Assembly: GCF_003751805.1 (NCBI RefSeq)
Contig: NZ_RKHQ01000001.1
Location: 930,001-994,000, forward strand
Length of the DNA stretch: 64,000 nt
Source of the DNA: Salana multivorans
Lineage (GTDB): Bacteria; Actinomycetota; Actinomycetes; Actinomycetales; Beutenbergiaceae
Direction of reading: 5' to 3'
Both the position numbers and the translations under genes were made by a program. The notes below the pieces were generated by a model. The model did no database searches, had not been told where the DNA came from, and saw only the letters and a program-made list of their open reading frames with translations. How positions within the stretch are numbered: position 1 is the first letter of the stretch; the number at the start of each line of letters is the position of its first letter. Below, piece after piece: positions 16,640 to 24,761 of this stretch.

Positions 16640-16807
16640 GTGGAGTTCCTGACCTATAGCCTTGGCGCCGCTTCAGTGTTCTTCGTTCTGTTCCGACCAA
16701 AACGGGAGCGGCTGGCATTCCGGCTCCTGGTCGCTGCCCTGGCCATCGCTGTCGTCATGTTCATGATCGCCGTGAGCACGTCGATCGTTCCCCAGGTCAA
16801 CCTCTGA
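16640..16807 (+). CDS. small membrane protein (55 aa) preceding the DsbB-like gene
   Basis: An open frame of 55 residues starting VEFLTYSLGAASVFFVLF and ending VPQVNL. It has a short first hydrophobic segment, a basic turn (RPKRERLAFR) and a second strong membrane helix (LLVAALAIAVVMFMIAV). The stop lies 16 bases before the next gene start, so it is probably co-transcribed with the DsbB-like fusion. The upstream RBS is weak (GAGTGG). It could be a small subunit of that enzyme; this is inference. Confidence 0.55.
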   Translation: MEFLTYSLGAASVFFVLFRPKRERLAFRLLVAALAIAVVMFMIAVSTSIVPQVNL

Positions 16808-16823
16808 GCCCGGGGACGAAGAC

Positions 16824-18467
16824 GTGACGACCAAGCCCTCACCTACGACCACCCACGTTGCCGACGGCGGCGACACAGCTGCCAGCTCCCCCACGCCGAC
16901 GGCGTGGGTCGTGAGCGTGTTCTCCGAGCGGGTCTTCAACATTGCCGTCGCCAGCGCCGCCCTCCTGGTGATGGCGCTCCCTGTCGGGATCGCCACCATC
17001 TATCTGGGTTTCGTCCATGGGGAGTCCCCCTGCACGCTGTGTGGGTTCGAGCGTTTCGGGATGGTGGTCGTCGCCATCCTGGCGCTCTTCATCCTTCGGT
17101 ACGGACCGCGGCGGAAGTACCTGTTCACCCTGATCCTGACCGCCGTGTTCTTCCTCTACGCCACGGTGATCCAGTGGATGCGCTACGCACCGAGGGACGT
17201 GGGGCAGGGATTTGCGGAGGACGTCTTCGGCGTCCACACCTATACCTGGGGAACGTTCGTATTCTGGGTGATCATTGCGTTTGCCGCGGTCGGCCTCCTG
17301 TGGGTCTCCCGCGATGAGCGGCTTCTCGCCGAGTTCGGTGGCCGCGAGATCAGAGTCAAGCGCTACTCGAGGTACTCGACAGTGGCGGGCGCAGTGACGT
17401 TCGCCATGATCCTCCTGAACTGCGTGCAGTTCCTCATCATCGATGGGCCACCCCCGTTCACCGGGACGGGTCAGCCGCCGCGAATGACGCTCGACATCAC
17501 CAAGACCGCTCCGAACTGGAGCCTGCATCTGTGGGAGCGAGTTGGCACTCTCACCGTCCACAGCTACAGCCCGCCGATGGTTCACATCCCTGGCGTGCAC
17601 GATGTCGAGATGGCGCACACGGGTTCGGCAGCCGATGCTCCTGTGCCGGTCTCGGGCACCCTTGAGCTGCTCGACACGACGCCGCTCGGCTTCGAGGCCG
17701 TCGGACCGTTCGGTGGCCGCGCCGGCGGGATCGCCTACGACGAGGCGACTGGGCTGTTCGGGATCGTGTCGACCGGTGGCGGCCTGTACTACGTCGAGAA
17801 CGACTTCTCCACCGTCGTGTCGAGCGCGGTCCTCGACACTGTGAACGGGAACAACGTGCGGGAGACGACCGACGCCATGTTCCTCGGCCCGAACCAGCTC
17901 GTCGGGCTCGCCTGGAACAAGACGCTCTACGGCGCGCAGCGGGTCGGCGCCGACGAGGCTGACGACTGGGAGTCCTGGAAGGAGTACCGCAGCAGCACGG
18001 GCGACCTGGAACCGCTCTGGGGGGTGAAGTCGCGTCAGATGCTCCAGACGATCCGGGCCAAGTCGGCCTTTGCGCTGAGCATCGCGATGGACCAGGACAC
18101 CGGACGCTACGCGGTCGTCAGCGTCCCTTCTCCGCAGACCGGAGACTTCATCGTCGTCAGCGAGTTCGGCCCCGACCACAAGCTGGCGCGCGAAGGAGTC
18201 CTGACCGCGGGGGAGAGCGAGGTCGACCTGTCCGGTTACTACCCGGTCGGGGCGACGATCCTCGACGGGACCATGTTCCTCCTGTCGAAGACCTACCAGT
18301 CGCTCCTCGTCGTCGACATGGACACGCTCCGGGTCACCGCAACCTGGGAGCTGCCCGAGATCGGGGACTACCACGGGATCGCCGCGGCCGACGGGTCGTT
18401 CTTCGTCCTCGCTGACGACGGCGGCGACGACATCGTGGCGCGACTCGTTCCGCCCACGGGGAGCTGA
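16824..18467 (+). CDS. DsbB-like thiol oxidoreductase fused to an extracellular beta-propeller-like domain
   Basis: A 547-residue protein. Residues 35-165 hold four membrane helices and a DsbB-like motif ESPCTLCGFER (Cys70, Cys73) in the first outer loop, as in DsbB proteins that pass electrons from thiols to quinones. A fifth helix (about 190-212, ILLNCVQFLII) leads to about 330 outer residues with repeated strand patterns (GGIAYDEATGLFGIVS, SIAMDQDTGRYAVV, YHGIAAADGSFFVLADD), probably a beta-propeller. The second outer loop has no cysteine, so the second redox pair of classical DsbB is missing. GTG at 16824. Naming the first domain DsbB rests on the motif and topology only. Confidence 0.65.
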   Translation: MTTKPSPTTTHVADGGDTAASSPTPTAWVVSVFSERVFNIAVASAALLVMALPVGIATIYLGFVHGESPCTLCGFERFGMVVVAILALFILRYGPRRKYLFTLILTAVFFLYATVIQWMRYAPRDVGQGFAEDVFGVHTYTWGTFVFWVIIAFAAVGLLWVSRDERLLAEFGGREIRVKRYSRYSTVAGAVTFAMILLNCVQFLIIDGPPPFTGTGQPPRMTLDITKTAPNWSLHLWERVGTLTVHSYSPPMVHIPGVHDVEMAHTGSAADAPVPVSGTLELLDTTPLGFEAVGPFGGRAGGIAYDEATGLFGIVSTGGGLYYVENDFSTVVSSAVLDTVNGNNVRETTDAMFLGPNQLVGLAWNKTLYGAQRVGADEADDWESWKEYRSSTGDLEPLWGVKSRQMLQTIRAKSAFALSIAMDQDTGRYAVVSVPSPQTGDFIVVSEFGPDHKLAREGVLTAGESEVDLSGYYPVGATILDGTMFLLSKTYQSLLVVDMDTLRVTATWELPEIGDYHGIAAADGSFFVLADDGGDDIVARLVPPTGS

Positions 18468-18470
18468 TCC

Positions 18471-18518
18471 GCGCCGTGGTGTCCCGGGCGAGAGCGCACG
18501 TTCGGGACACCACGGCGC
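18471..18518. terminator. bidirectional terminator with perfect 16-bp stem
   Basis: GCGCCGTGGTGTCCCG (18471-18486) is fully complementary to CGGGACACCACGGCGC (18503-18518) with a 16-base loop. It lies between the convergent DsbB-like and amine-oxidase genes, starting 4 bases after the first stop. Confidence 0.8.
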
Positions 18519-18550
18519 TCCCCGACAGGTGGGGAGGGGCAGGCGCCCGA

Positions 18551-19633
18551 CTACAGCGCGCGAACGGCGCGGTCGGCCGCCCGCCGACCGGCGACGATGG
18601 CTCCTTCGACGTGACCCGCGTACGCGGTGGCCGTCTCCGTCGACGCCCAGTGCAGTCGACCAAGGACCGGCCGCTGGTAGACGGGAGCCCCGAAGGTCTG
18701 CGTCGACATCGGGCCGGAACGGATCACGGGTCCGTGTGGCGAGGTGAAGCGCTCCCTGCTCCAGTTCACCACGTGCACCTGAACGGGCCGGCCGGCCCGT
18801 TCCCCGAACATACGCCGCAGCTGGACGACCAGCTCCTCGCCGATCTGGGCATCGGACGCTGTCGCCGACAGCTCCTTGGCCTGCGCGAACCCGAAGATCG
18901 CCGCCGAAGTCCCGTACGGGCCGCTGTGGTCGTGGAACTCCCGGAAGGGGCCGGCGTAGCTGACCGCTGCTCCTGCCAGGTCCTCCGAGCGCCAGAACGC
19001 CTCCGGGTAGACCGCGACGGCCTTGACCGTGCCGCCCATCCACACCGGCGTGGCCTCGGCCGTCGTCCGCAGCGCTGTCGGCAGGGCCGGCGCGAAGGTC
19101 AGCCGTTCCACGGCCAGCGCCGGAGGGACAGCGAGGATCGCCTGATCACCGAGAATGCGGCCGCGAGGGGTGTCGATCCGGACACGGGCAGCGTCGATGC
19201 TCACGCCCGTCGCCGGTGTGCCCAGGAACACCGTGCCGGCCGGCAGCGCCGCCGCCAGGGCCAGCGCAAGTGCCTGCACACCGTCGACCATGCGGGTCGC
19301 GGGTGAGTCGATCGGGTTGCCAGCCAGCCGCTGAACCGCCTGTGGCGGCATGTCGACAAGAGCGTCTCCCTCCCGGTGCTGCGCGAACGTCCGCAGACCG
19401 AACCGGCTGACCAGCTCCCGCACGCGCGGCTCGTTCGACCAGTACCAGGTCGCTCCTAGGTCGACGGCCCCACCGGGAACGTCGAGGGACAGAGCTCGTC
19501 CTCCGACCCGGTCTCGCGCCTCGAGCACCCGGACCGTTCGCCCGGCGTCGAGCACGGCGTGAGCCGCAGTCAGGCCCGCGATACCGGCGCCCACCACGAC
19601 CACATCGACATCCATCGTGGGTTGCCGGTTCAC
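18551..19633 (-). CDS. FAD-dependent amine oxidase
   Basis: A 360-residue flavin amine oxidase. The N-terminal Rossmann motif VVGAGIAGLTAAHAVLDAG is followed by EARDRVGGRALS, and the C-terminal FAD motif is WASTETATAYAGHVEGAI with a following GRRAADRAV helix. These proteins oxidise primary or secondary amines to aldehydes or imines with H2O2. It is shorter than most (about 450), mainly in the substrate domain. GTG at 19633 follows GGGAG and overlaps the stop of the MFS gene (GTGA), making it the last gene of a three-gene operon. The substrate is unknown. Confidence 0.85.
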   Translation of the reverse strand: MNRQPTMDVDVVVVGAGIAGLTAAHAVLDAGRTVRVLEARDRVGGRALSLDVPGGAVDLGATWYWSNEPRVRELVSRFGLRTFAQHREGDALVDMPPQAVQRLAGNPIDSPATRMVDGVQALALALAAALPAGTVFLGTPATGVSIDAARVRIDTPRGRILGDQAILAVPPALAVERLTFAPALPTALRTTAEATPVWMGGTVKAVAVYPEAFWRSEDLAGAAVSYAGPFREFHDHSGPYGTSAAIFGFAQAKELSATASDAQIGEELVVQLRRMFGERAGRPVQVHVVNWSRERFTSPHGPVIRSGPMSTQTFGAPVYQRPVLGRLHWASTETATAYAGHVEGAIVAGRRAADRAVRAL

Positions 19634-20994
19634 GATCCGCTCCCTTCGCGCCGACCAGGGCCGGACACGAACGAGGAGGCCGAACGCAGCGCAAGCACCG
19701 TGAGCGGGACGAGCACGGCGATCGCGCACAGCGACAGCATCGAGAAGCCCGCGAGCGCAAGCAGCGGGCCGGCGGCGAACGCGGCGGTGGCGCCACAGAG
19801 GTTCGCCAACGCGTCGACCCCGCCCTGCGAGGACGCTCTGGTCCTGTCCGAGACCACCGCAGCGAAGAGCGCGGATCCCGCAACGTTGACGAAGGACCAG
19901 CCGACACCGAGCAGGACGAGCGACACGACGATCCAGCCGGTGTCGTGCGCCCGGACCGCACCGATGACGAGCGAGACGAGGAGGACCGCGACGCCGACCA
20001 GGACCGCGGCCCGAGCCCCAGGTCGGTCGACGAGATGGCCGACCACGGGCGACAGTGCATACATCCCCAGGACGTGGAGGCTGATCGTGAGACCCACGAC
20101 GGCGATGGAGCCGCCCTGGTGCACCATGTGGACCGGCGTCATGGTCATGATCGAGACCATGACGACCTGGGCGGTGAGGATCGCGACGAGCGCGAGGCGG
20201 GCACCTGGGTTCACGCGAAGCTCGGCAAGCACGACCCGGATCCGACCGGGGCGTCTTGCCCCGTCGGGCGCGTGAGCCTGACTGACTGGAACCTGAGCGG
20301 TCGCCGCCTCCCCTCGCAGGACGAGGAGCGGGTCCGGACGCAGCCAGGCCACGACCACCAGTCCGGCCAGCGCCAGGAACACCGCGGCGATGAGGAAGGC
20401 GCCGGCGTAGACGTTCAACCCGACACGGTCACCGACGACCTGCCCCGGGACCCCCAGGTTCGGGCCGAGCACAGACCCGACCGTCCCGACCCACACGATG
20501 AGCGCGAGCGAACGCGCCTTGTGTCGGGGTTCCGCCAGGTCGGTGGCGGCGAACCGGGACTGCAGGCTGACGGCCGACCCCGCGCCGATCAACAGCAGGC
20601 CGACGAACATGGGCACCGCCTGGCTCCGCTGCGCGGCGACGACGAGAACCGCGCTGCCCGCCGCCGCGATCCACCACCCGGTCGTGAGCGCGGCACGGCG
20701 TCCGAACCGTGCGGCGAGGTTGCCGAGCGGTAGACCGAGCAGCGCGGCACCGAGCGTGCTCGCCGTGCGCGCAAGCCCTGCCCACGCCTCGTTCTGGGTG
20801 ACCTCTCCCGCCATGAGGACGCCGATCGACGGGGCGACTCCGACCCCGACCGTCCCGACGACCTGGGCGACGATCAGGACGATCATGGTCCGACGCTGCA
20901 CCTGGTCCAGAGCGGGCCGTTCCGGATCGGGCCGCGACGGCGCATCGACGGCGGACGGCTCGGCCGCCGAGTCCCGCGCGGGTGCCTCAGCCAT
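19630..20994 (-). CDS. MFS transporter
   Basis: A 454-residue major-facilitator protein with 12 predicted membrane helices. The helix 2-3 loop motif GLPLGNLAARFGRRAALTTG is the classic MFS signature, and a second copy of the loop (VVGHLVDRPGARAAV) marks the second half. The N-terminal 35 residues are hydrophilic. ATG at 20994 is preferred over one 12 bases upstream because GGTGGGG is then at 6 bases. It overlaps both neighbours, so export or import of the amine or alcohol handled by the flanking enzymes is a fair inference. Confidence 0.85.
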   Translation of the reverse strand: MAEAPARDSAAEPSAVDAPSRPDPERPALDQVQRRTMIVLIVAQVVGTVGVGVAPSIGVLMAGEVTQNEAWAGLARTASTLGAALLGLPLGNLAARFGRRAALTTGWWIAAAGSAVLVVAAQRSQAVPMFVGLLLIGAGSAVSLQSRFAATDLAEPRHKARSLALIVWVGTVGSVLGPNLGVPGQVVGDRVGLNVYAGAFLIAAVFLALAGLVVVAWLRPDPLLVLRGEAATAQVPVSQAHAPDGARRPGRIRVVLAELRVNPGARLALVAILTAQVVMVSIMTMTPVHMVHQGGSIAVVGLTISLHVLGMYALSPVVGHLVDRPGARAAVLVGVAVLLVSLVIGAVRAHDTGWIVVSLVLLGVGWSFVNVAGSALFAAVVSDRTRASSQGGVDALANLCGATAAFAAGPLLALAGFSMLSLCAIAVLVPLTVLALRSASSFVSGPGRREGSGS

Positions 20995-22021
20995 CGACGA
21001 CCCCACCGGTCGTCGCGTCCAGCACGATCCTGAACCGGGCCTCGCCTGCGCGCAGGCGCTCGAGCGCTGCCTGGGCGGCGCCCAGGGGCGCTCGTTCGAT
21101 CACGGGCCGCACCCCGGTGAGGACGGCGAACCTCATGGCCTCCTCGGTGTCGAGCGGGCTGCCTGTGAGCTGGCCCGTCACGGTCTGCGCCTTCGACACC
21201 AGCTGCCCCACCGGGATCGCAAGCTGCTCGCCGTCGACACCGACGAGGACTAGCCGCCCATGGGCGCGCAGACCGGTCGACAGCTCCGCCAACGCAGCCG
21301 TCCGGTGCGCCGTGCCGACGATGGCATCGACGCCGCCGAGCTCGGCCAGGGCCGCCCCCGGCGCGAGGACGGTCGAATCGACGTAGTGGTGCGCGCCAAG
21401 CTCCCGTGCCGGTCCCTCGCGCTCCGCCCCGCGGGCGACCACGATGACCTCGTAGCCCAGTCGCGCCGCAAACTGGACCGCCAGATGCCCGAGGCCGCCC
21501 AGCCCAACGACTGCGACCCGCCCGCCAGAAGGTGTCCCCGAGCGCCGCAGGGCGTTGAACGTCGTGACGCCGGCGCACCCCATCGGTGCCGCGTCGCGGA
21601 GGTCAAGCCCCTCGGGTACGCGCGCCAGGGCAGCGGCCGGGACGGTGACGGACTGAGACCAGCCGCCCGGATAGCTCACACCGGGGACCATCCGCTCCGG
21701 GCAGTGCACGACATCGCCTCGACGGCACGCGTCGCAGTGCCCACAGCTGCCGCCGAACCACCCGACGGCCACACGGTCACCCTCGTCCCAACCCGCCACG
21801 CCGGCGCCAACCTCGGCGACAGTTCCGGCGATCTCGTGCCCTGGGGTCACGGGGAGCGAACCCGCGCCAGCGGCCGCCGTCGCCAGGTCAGCACGGCACA
21901 TCCCGCTCGCGACCACAGCCACCCGGACCCACCCCGGCATCGGCGGCTCAACCTCGACGAGCTCGGCCGTCAGGGGCGCCCCGGGGGCTCGGACTCGCAT
22001 CGTGACTGCGGATGCCGCCAT
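20987..22021 (-). CDS. zinc-dependent alcohol dehydrogenase (MDR family)
   Basis: A 344-residue medium-chain dehydrogenase. Catalytic zinc ligands are in SGMCRADL and TPGHEIAG, and the structural zinc site is the four-Cys cluster CGHCDACRRGDVVHC. The NAD(P) site is VVGLGGLGHLAVQFA. It belongs to the AdhP/AdhT-like group that interconverts alcohols and aldehydes. It is the first gene of the ADH-MFS-amine oxidase operon; the aldehyde made by the amine oxidase would be a natural substrate. ATG at 22021 with GGGAGG upstream. Confidence 0.88.
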   Translation of the reverse strand: MAASAVTMRVRAPGAPLTAELVEVEPPMPGWVRVAVVASGMCRADLATAAAGAGSLPVTPGHEIAGTVAEVGAGVAGWDEGDRVAVGWFGGSCGHCDACRRGDVVHCPERMVPGVSYPGGWSQSVTVPAAALARVPEGLDLRDAAPMGCAGVTTFNALRRSGTPSGGRVAVVGLGGLGHLAVQFAARLGYEVIVVARGAEREGPARELGAHHYVDSTVLAPGAALAELGGVDAIVGTAHRTAALAELSTGLRAHGRLVLVGVDGEQLAIPVGQLVSKAQTVTGQLTGSPLDTEEAMRFAVLTGVRPVIERAPLGAAQAALERLRAGEARFRIVLDATTGGVVDG

Positions 22022-22178
22022 GGCTGGACGCCTCCCGGGCTCGCCGGACGGGCCCCGCGCCCATCCGCCGACCGACGCTACGGCGGGGACGGCGCAGCCG
22101 GTAGCCCGAGCGAACGAATCCAGCGATAACCCACTTGTATGGCCGGAGGCGGGAGCACGCCAGCAGGAGAGGGGACAA

Positions 22179-22201
22179 GGTCATACGTGAGCGCTATGAC
22201 C
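22179..22201. promoter_or_regulatory. palindrome GGTCATA-N9-TATGACC between divergent genes
   Basis: A perfect 7-bp inverted repeat with a 9-base spacer lies between the alcohol dehydrogenase gene (minus) and a small plus-strand gene. It contains a T-N11-A core (T22184, A22196), as LysR-family boxes do. The cognate regulator is not identified; the LysR at 15.5 kb is one candidate. Confidence 0.55.
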
Positions 22202-22310
22202 GCATTCGCAGCGCTCCCCTACCGGCACGGAGAGGCCATTCCTAGCCTGAGGCGTGGCCGTCCCGCGCCACGTCCCCGGCCGCCGCCGAGGCCGCACACG
22301 AAGGAGAACC

Positions 22311-22592
22311 ATGGCTTATCTGGAGATCACCCTGACCGTCGAGGAGGCCGATCGACCCGCGGCCGCCGACGTCTACACGCGCTACCGACAGCCGTTCCTC
22401 GACACGGTGCGCGGAGCGGTGAGCAAGCAGCTGCTCGTGCGCGAGGAGGACGTCCAGGTGTTGCACGGCTTCGAGACCGTCGCTGACGCGCAGGCCTATC
22501 TGTCGAGCGATCTGTTCACCACGGATGTCGTCGCCGGCCTCGCCCCGCTGCTGAAGGCCGAGCCCGAGATCCGTATCTACGAGAACGTCTGA
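22311..22592 (+). CDS. small protein, possible dimeric alpha/beta-barrel (ABM-like)
   Basis: A 93-residue protein beginning MAYLEITLTVEEADRPAA. The alternation of strands and helices and the end VAGLAPLLKAEPEIRIYENV suggest a ferredoxin-like dimeric alpha/beta-barrel, similar in outline to antibiotic-biosynthesis monooxygenase/YgiN-type proteins. This is a weak structural guess. GGAG lies 7 bases before the ATG. It is divergent from the ADH operon and shares its palindromic control region, so it may take part in the same oxidation chemistry. Confidence 0.6.
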   Translation: MAYLEITLTVEEADRPAAADVYTRYRQPFLDTVRGAVSKQLLVREEDVQVLHGFETVADAQAYLSSDLFTTDVVAGLAPLLKAEPEIRIYENV

Positions 22593-22608
22593 CCGCGCCG
22601 ACACGATC

Positions 22609-22646
22609 GCCCGGGCCGCGCCGACCTGCCGTCGGCCGGCTCGGGC
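22609..22646. terminator. hairpin between convergent genes
   Basis: GCCGAC-N5-GTCGGC is nested in an outer GCCCG...CGGGC pairing. It lies between the small plus-strand gene (stop at 22592) and the stop of the minus-strand lipoprotein gene at 22664. Confidence 0.6.
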
Positions 22647-22663
22647 TCACCGATGACCAAGGC

Positions 22664-23869
22664 TCACAGCCCGGCGTCGCCCGCACCCTCCGGCTCGTAG
22701 ACGGTCGCCACGAGGTAGCCGCGGTCGTGCACGAGCACGCTGGCTCCGTTGGGAGCGATCTGCCAGGGAACGACGATGGCGCCCTCCCTCCCCGGGTCGT
22801 ACGCCTCCGCCACCGCTCCGGTGATGACGTTGTGCACCCGCAGCACGTCACCCTCGCGCAGGTAGAGGAGAACGCCGCCCAGCGCCGCGATCGTCGTTCC
22901 GGGCGCCACCGTCTGTGACCACAGTGCTTCGCGGTCGCGGTCGAACGCCTGCAGCGTCGCCCCGTCGAGCGTGACGAGAGCACCGCTCGTGGCATCGACG
23001 GCCACCTCGGTGACGCTCTCGCTCAGGACTGCACCGGAGCCCAGGTCGATCAGTACGCCGCGCGCATCCGCCGGGTCGGACACGGTGAGGATCACCAGCC
23101 CCGGTGCCGGCGGAGCCTCCGGCGAGGCTGAGACGGCGCTCGAGCCCCACCCATGGTCGGCGAGCTCGACACGCCAGAGCTCGGAGTCATCGGCCGTCGC
23201 CCGCGCGACCAAGGCATCGGACTCGACGGTGAGCACGACGCCGCCGTACTCACCAACGAGGCGGACCTCCCCGGAGGCCGTCTCGGCTACGGCAACCCGA
23301 CCGGTACCGGGATCCAGCGCCGTCCGCGGCCCGGTCTCACCCATCATCCCAGCGGGCGGAGCAGCGAAGACCAGGCCGGGGCCCTGGTGCGGCCCGGACA
23401 CCTCGACCGGACCCCACACCCTTCTCCCCGTCGCCAGCTCATAGGCCGTCGCGGTGACCGCGGCTAGCGCCTCGCCGGTGGTCTCGGTGTCGGTGAGCAC
23501 AGCCAGAGCCCGGCCTGCTCCGTCGGTCGTGACGACGAACCCGGCACAGCTCGCCGGCCGCTGCGCCGACCACAGCACCTCGCCGGTGTCCGCCAGCGCC
23601 GTGAACTCCAGGACCCCGTCGCGCTCGGCGCCGCCGAGATAGATGCCATCGGCATACTGCGGCTCGGTCACCCATCCGGGTTCGACCACCCGCAGCTCCT
23701 CGTCCGGGATCGGGAGTCGCATCTCGCTGATGTCGACGGCCGGCAACAGCTCTCCGACGACGCGGGGCTCGCGTTCCACCTCGGGTGAGGGCGAGCCGCA
23801 CCCGACCAGTAGGAGCGTTGAGGCGACGACGAGAGCGGTGACGGTGCGGGGCCGGGGTCGACGACTCAT
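22664..23869 (-). CDS. PQQ-like beta-propeller lipoprotein
   Basis: A 401-residue exported lipoprotein. The signal peptide ends in a lipobox LLVGCG (Cys near residue 24). The rest shows about six or seven repeats of the PQQ-like propeller pattern (GRRVWGPVEV, DSELWRVEL, REALWSQTV, GEVLWSAQR, each with a Trp). There is no enzyme motif; such domains usually serve as assembly platforms or redox cofactor shells. It overlaps the stop of the next gene by four bases (ATGA), making it the third gene of DsbA-CcdA-lipoprotein read right to left... more exactly CcdA is upstream and this gene is downstream of it. It may partner the thiol-disulfide proteins. Confidence 0.8.
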   Translation of the reverse strand: MSRRPRPRTVTALVVASTLLLVGCGSPSPEVEREPRVVGELLPAVDISEMRLPIPDEELRVVEPGWVTEPQYADGIYLGGAERDGVLEFTALADTGEVLWSAQRPASCAGFVVTTDGAGRALAVLTDTETTGEALAAVTATAYELATGRRVWGPVEVSGPHQGPGLVFAAPPAGMMGETGPRTALDPGTGRVAVAETASGEVRLVGEYGGVVLTVESDALVARATADDSELWRVELADHGWGSSAVSASPEAPPAPGLVILTVSDPADARGVLIDLGSGAVLSESVTEVAVDATSGALVTLDGATLQAFDRDREALWSQTVAPGTTIAALGGVLLYLREGDVLRVHNVITGAVAEAYDPGREGAIVVPWQIAPNGASVLVHDRGYLVATVYEPEGAGDAGL

Positions 23870-24756
23870 TGCTCGTTCCCACCCTGCTCGACGATCGGGG
23901 CCTCCGGACCGCCCGAGATCAGGCCTCCAGAGCCCCGGTCCCGCCGTAGTCGCCAGACCCAGACCAGGAGGATCGCGCCCGCCACCATGACGACGACGAG
24001 GACATCAAGGACCGGACCGCTCAGCTGGGCCACCCGTTCCTGCAGCCACGCCTGTGCCGCGATCGGGACGAGCTCCGGCGTCCCAACGAGGCCGTTCGTC
24101 GTCCAGAACACGACGCCGACGACCATGATGAGCAGGCCGCTGACCACGGAGGTCGTGTGCAGCCGCCGGCCGAGCAGCGTGAACGAGCGGCCCCGGAGGA
24201 CCCGCTGGCCGCGGGCGCCCAGCCGCCGCCACAGCAGGGCGACGAGAAGGAGTGGCACGACCATGCCGGCACCGTAGACGGCGAGCAGCAGCGCTGCGGC
24301 GAGGGTGTCGCCCCGGGCCGCCGCCAGCGTCAGAACCGCGCCGAGGATGGGCCCCGCGCAGAAGCCCGCGACTCCGCTGGCCGACCCGAGCAGGAGTGTC
24401 TTGGCGATACCCGTGCTGGCCGCGGCACGCGAGTGCAAGTCGGGGCCGGGCAGCAGCCGGGCCGGGTCGAACCCGAAGCCGAGCGCCTGGGCCGCACCGA
24501 GAACGATCATCACCAGCGAGGCCACGAGCACGACCGCCTGGCGATGGGTCACGAAGAGCGCGCCGACTGTGCCGGCGCCGACGCCGAGCGGCACCAGCAC
24601 CGCGAGGAGCCCGAGGTAGAACACGGCCCCGTGCAGAAGCAGCCGAGGTCCCGTCCCGACCGTCGAGGCGAAGAACGCGGGTAGGAGCAGCGCTCCGCAC
24701 GGGCTCAGCAGCGCGAGCGCGCCGCCGAGGAAGGCGGCAAGGAGCCCGATGTCCAT
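23866..24756 (-). CDS. ccdA: CcdA/DsbD-like thiol electron-transfer membrane protein
   Basis: A 296-residue membrane protein of the CcdA (DsbD transmembrane) family, which carries electrons from cytoplasmic thioredoxin to extracytoplasmic thiol proteins. The two catalytic cysteines sit where expected: LLSPCGALLLPAF in helix 1 (Cys20) and SGVAGFCAGPILGA in helix 4 (Cys133). The sequence continues past the usual six helices with one extra C-terminal helix and a charged tail. ATG at 24756 is chosen over an in-frame GTG at 24765, because the first helix then starts at once. It lies 5 bases from the DsbA-like gene stop. Confidence 0.85.
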   Translation of the reverse strand: MDIGLLAAFLGGALALLSPCGALLLPAFFASTVGTGPRLLLHGAVFYLGLLAVLVPLGVGAGTVGALFVTHRQAVVLVASLVMIVLGAAQALGFGFDPARLLPGPDLHSRAAASTGIAKTLLLGSASGVAGFCAGPILGAVLTLAAARGDTLAAALLLAVYGAGMVVPLLLVALLWRRLGARGQRVLRGRSFTLLGRRLHTTSVVSGLLIMVVGVVFWTTNGLVGTPELVPIAAQAWLQERVAQLSGPVLDVLVVVMVAGAILLVWVWRLRRDRGSGGLISGGPEAPIVEQGGNEQ

Positions 24757-24761
24757 CCCGG

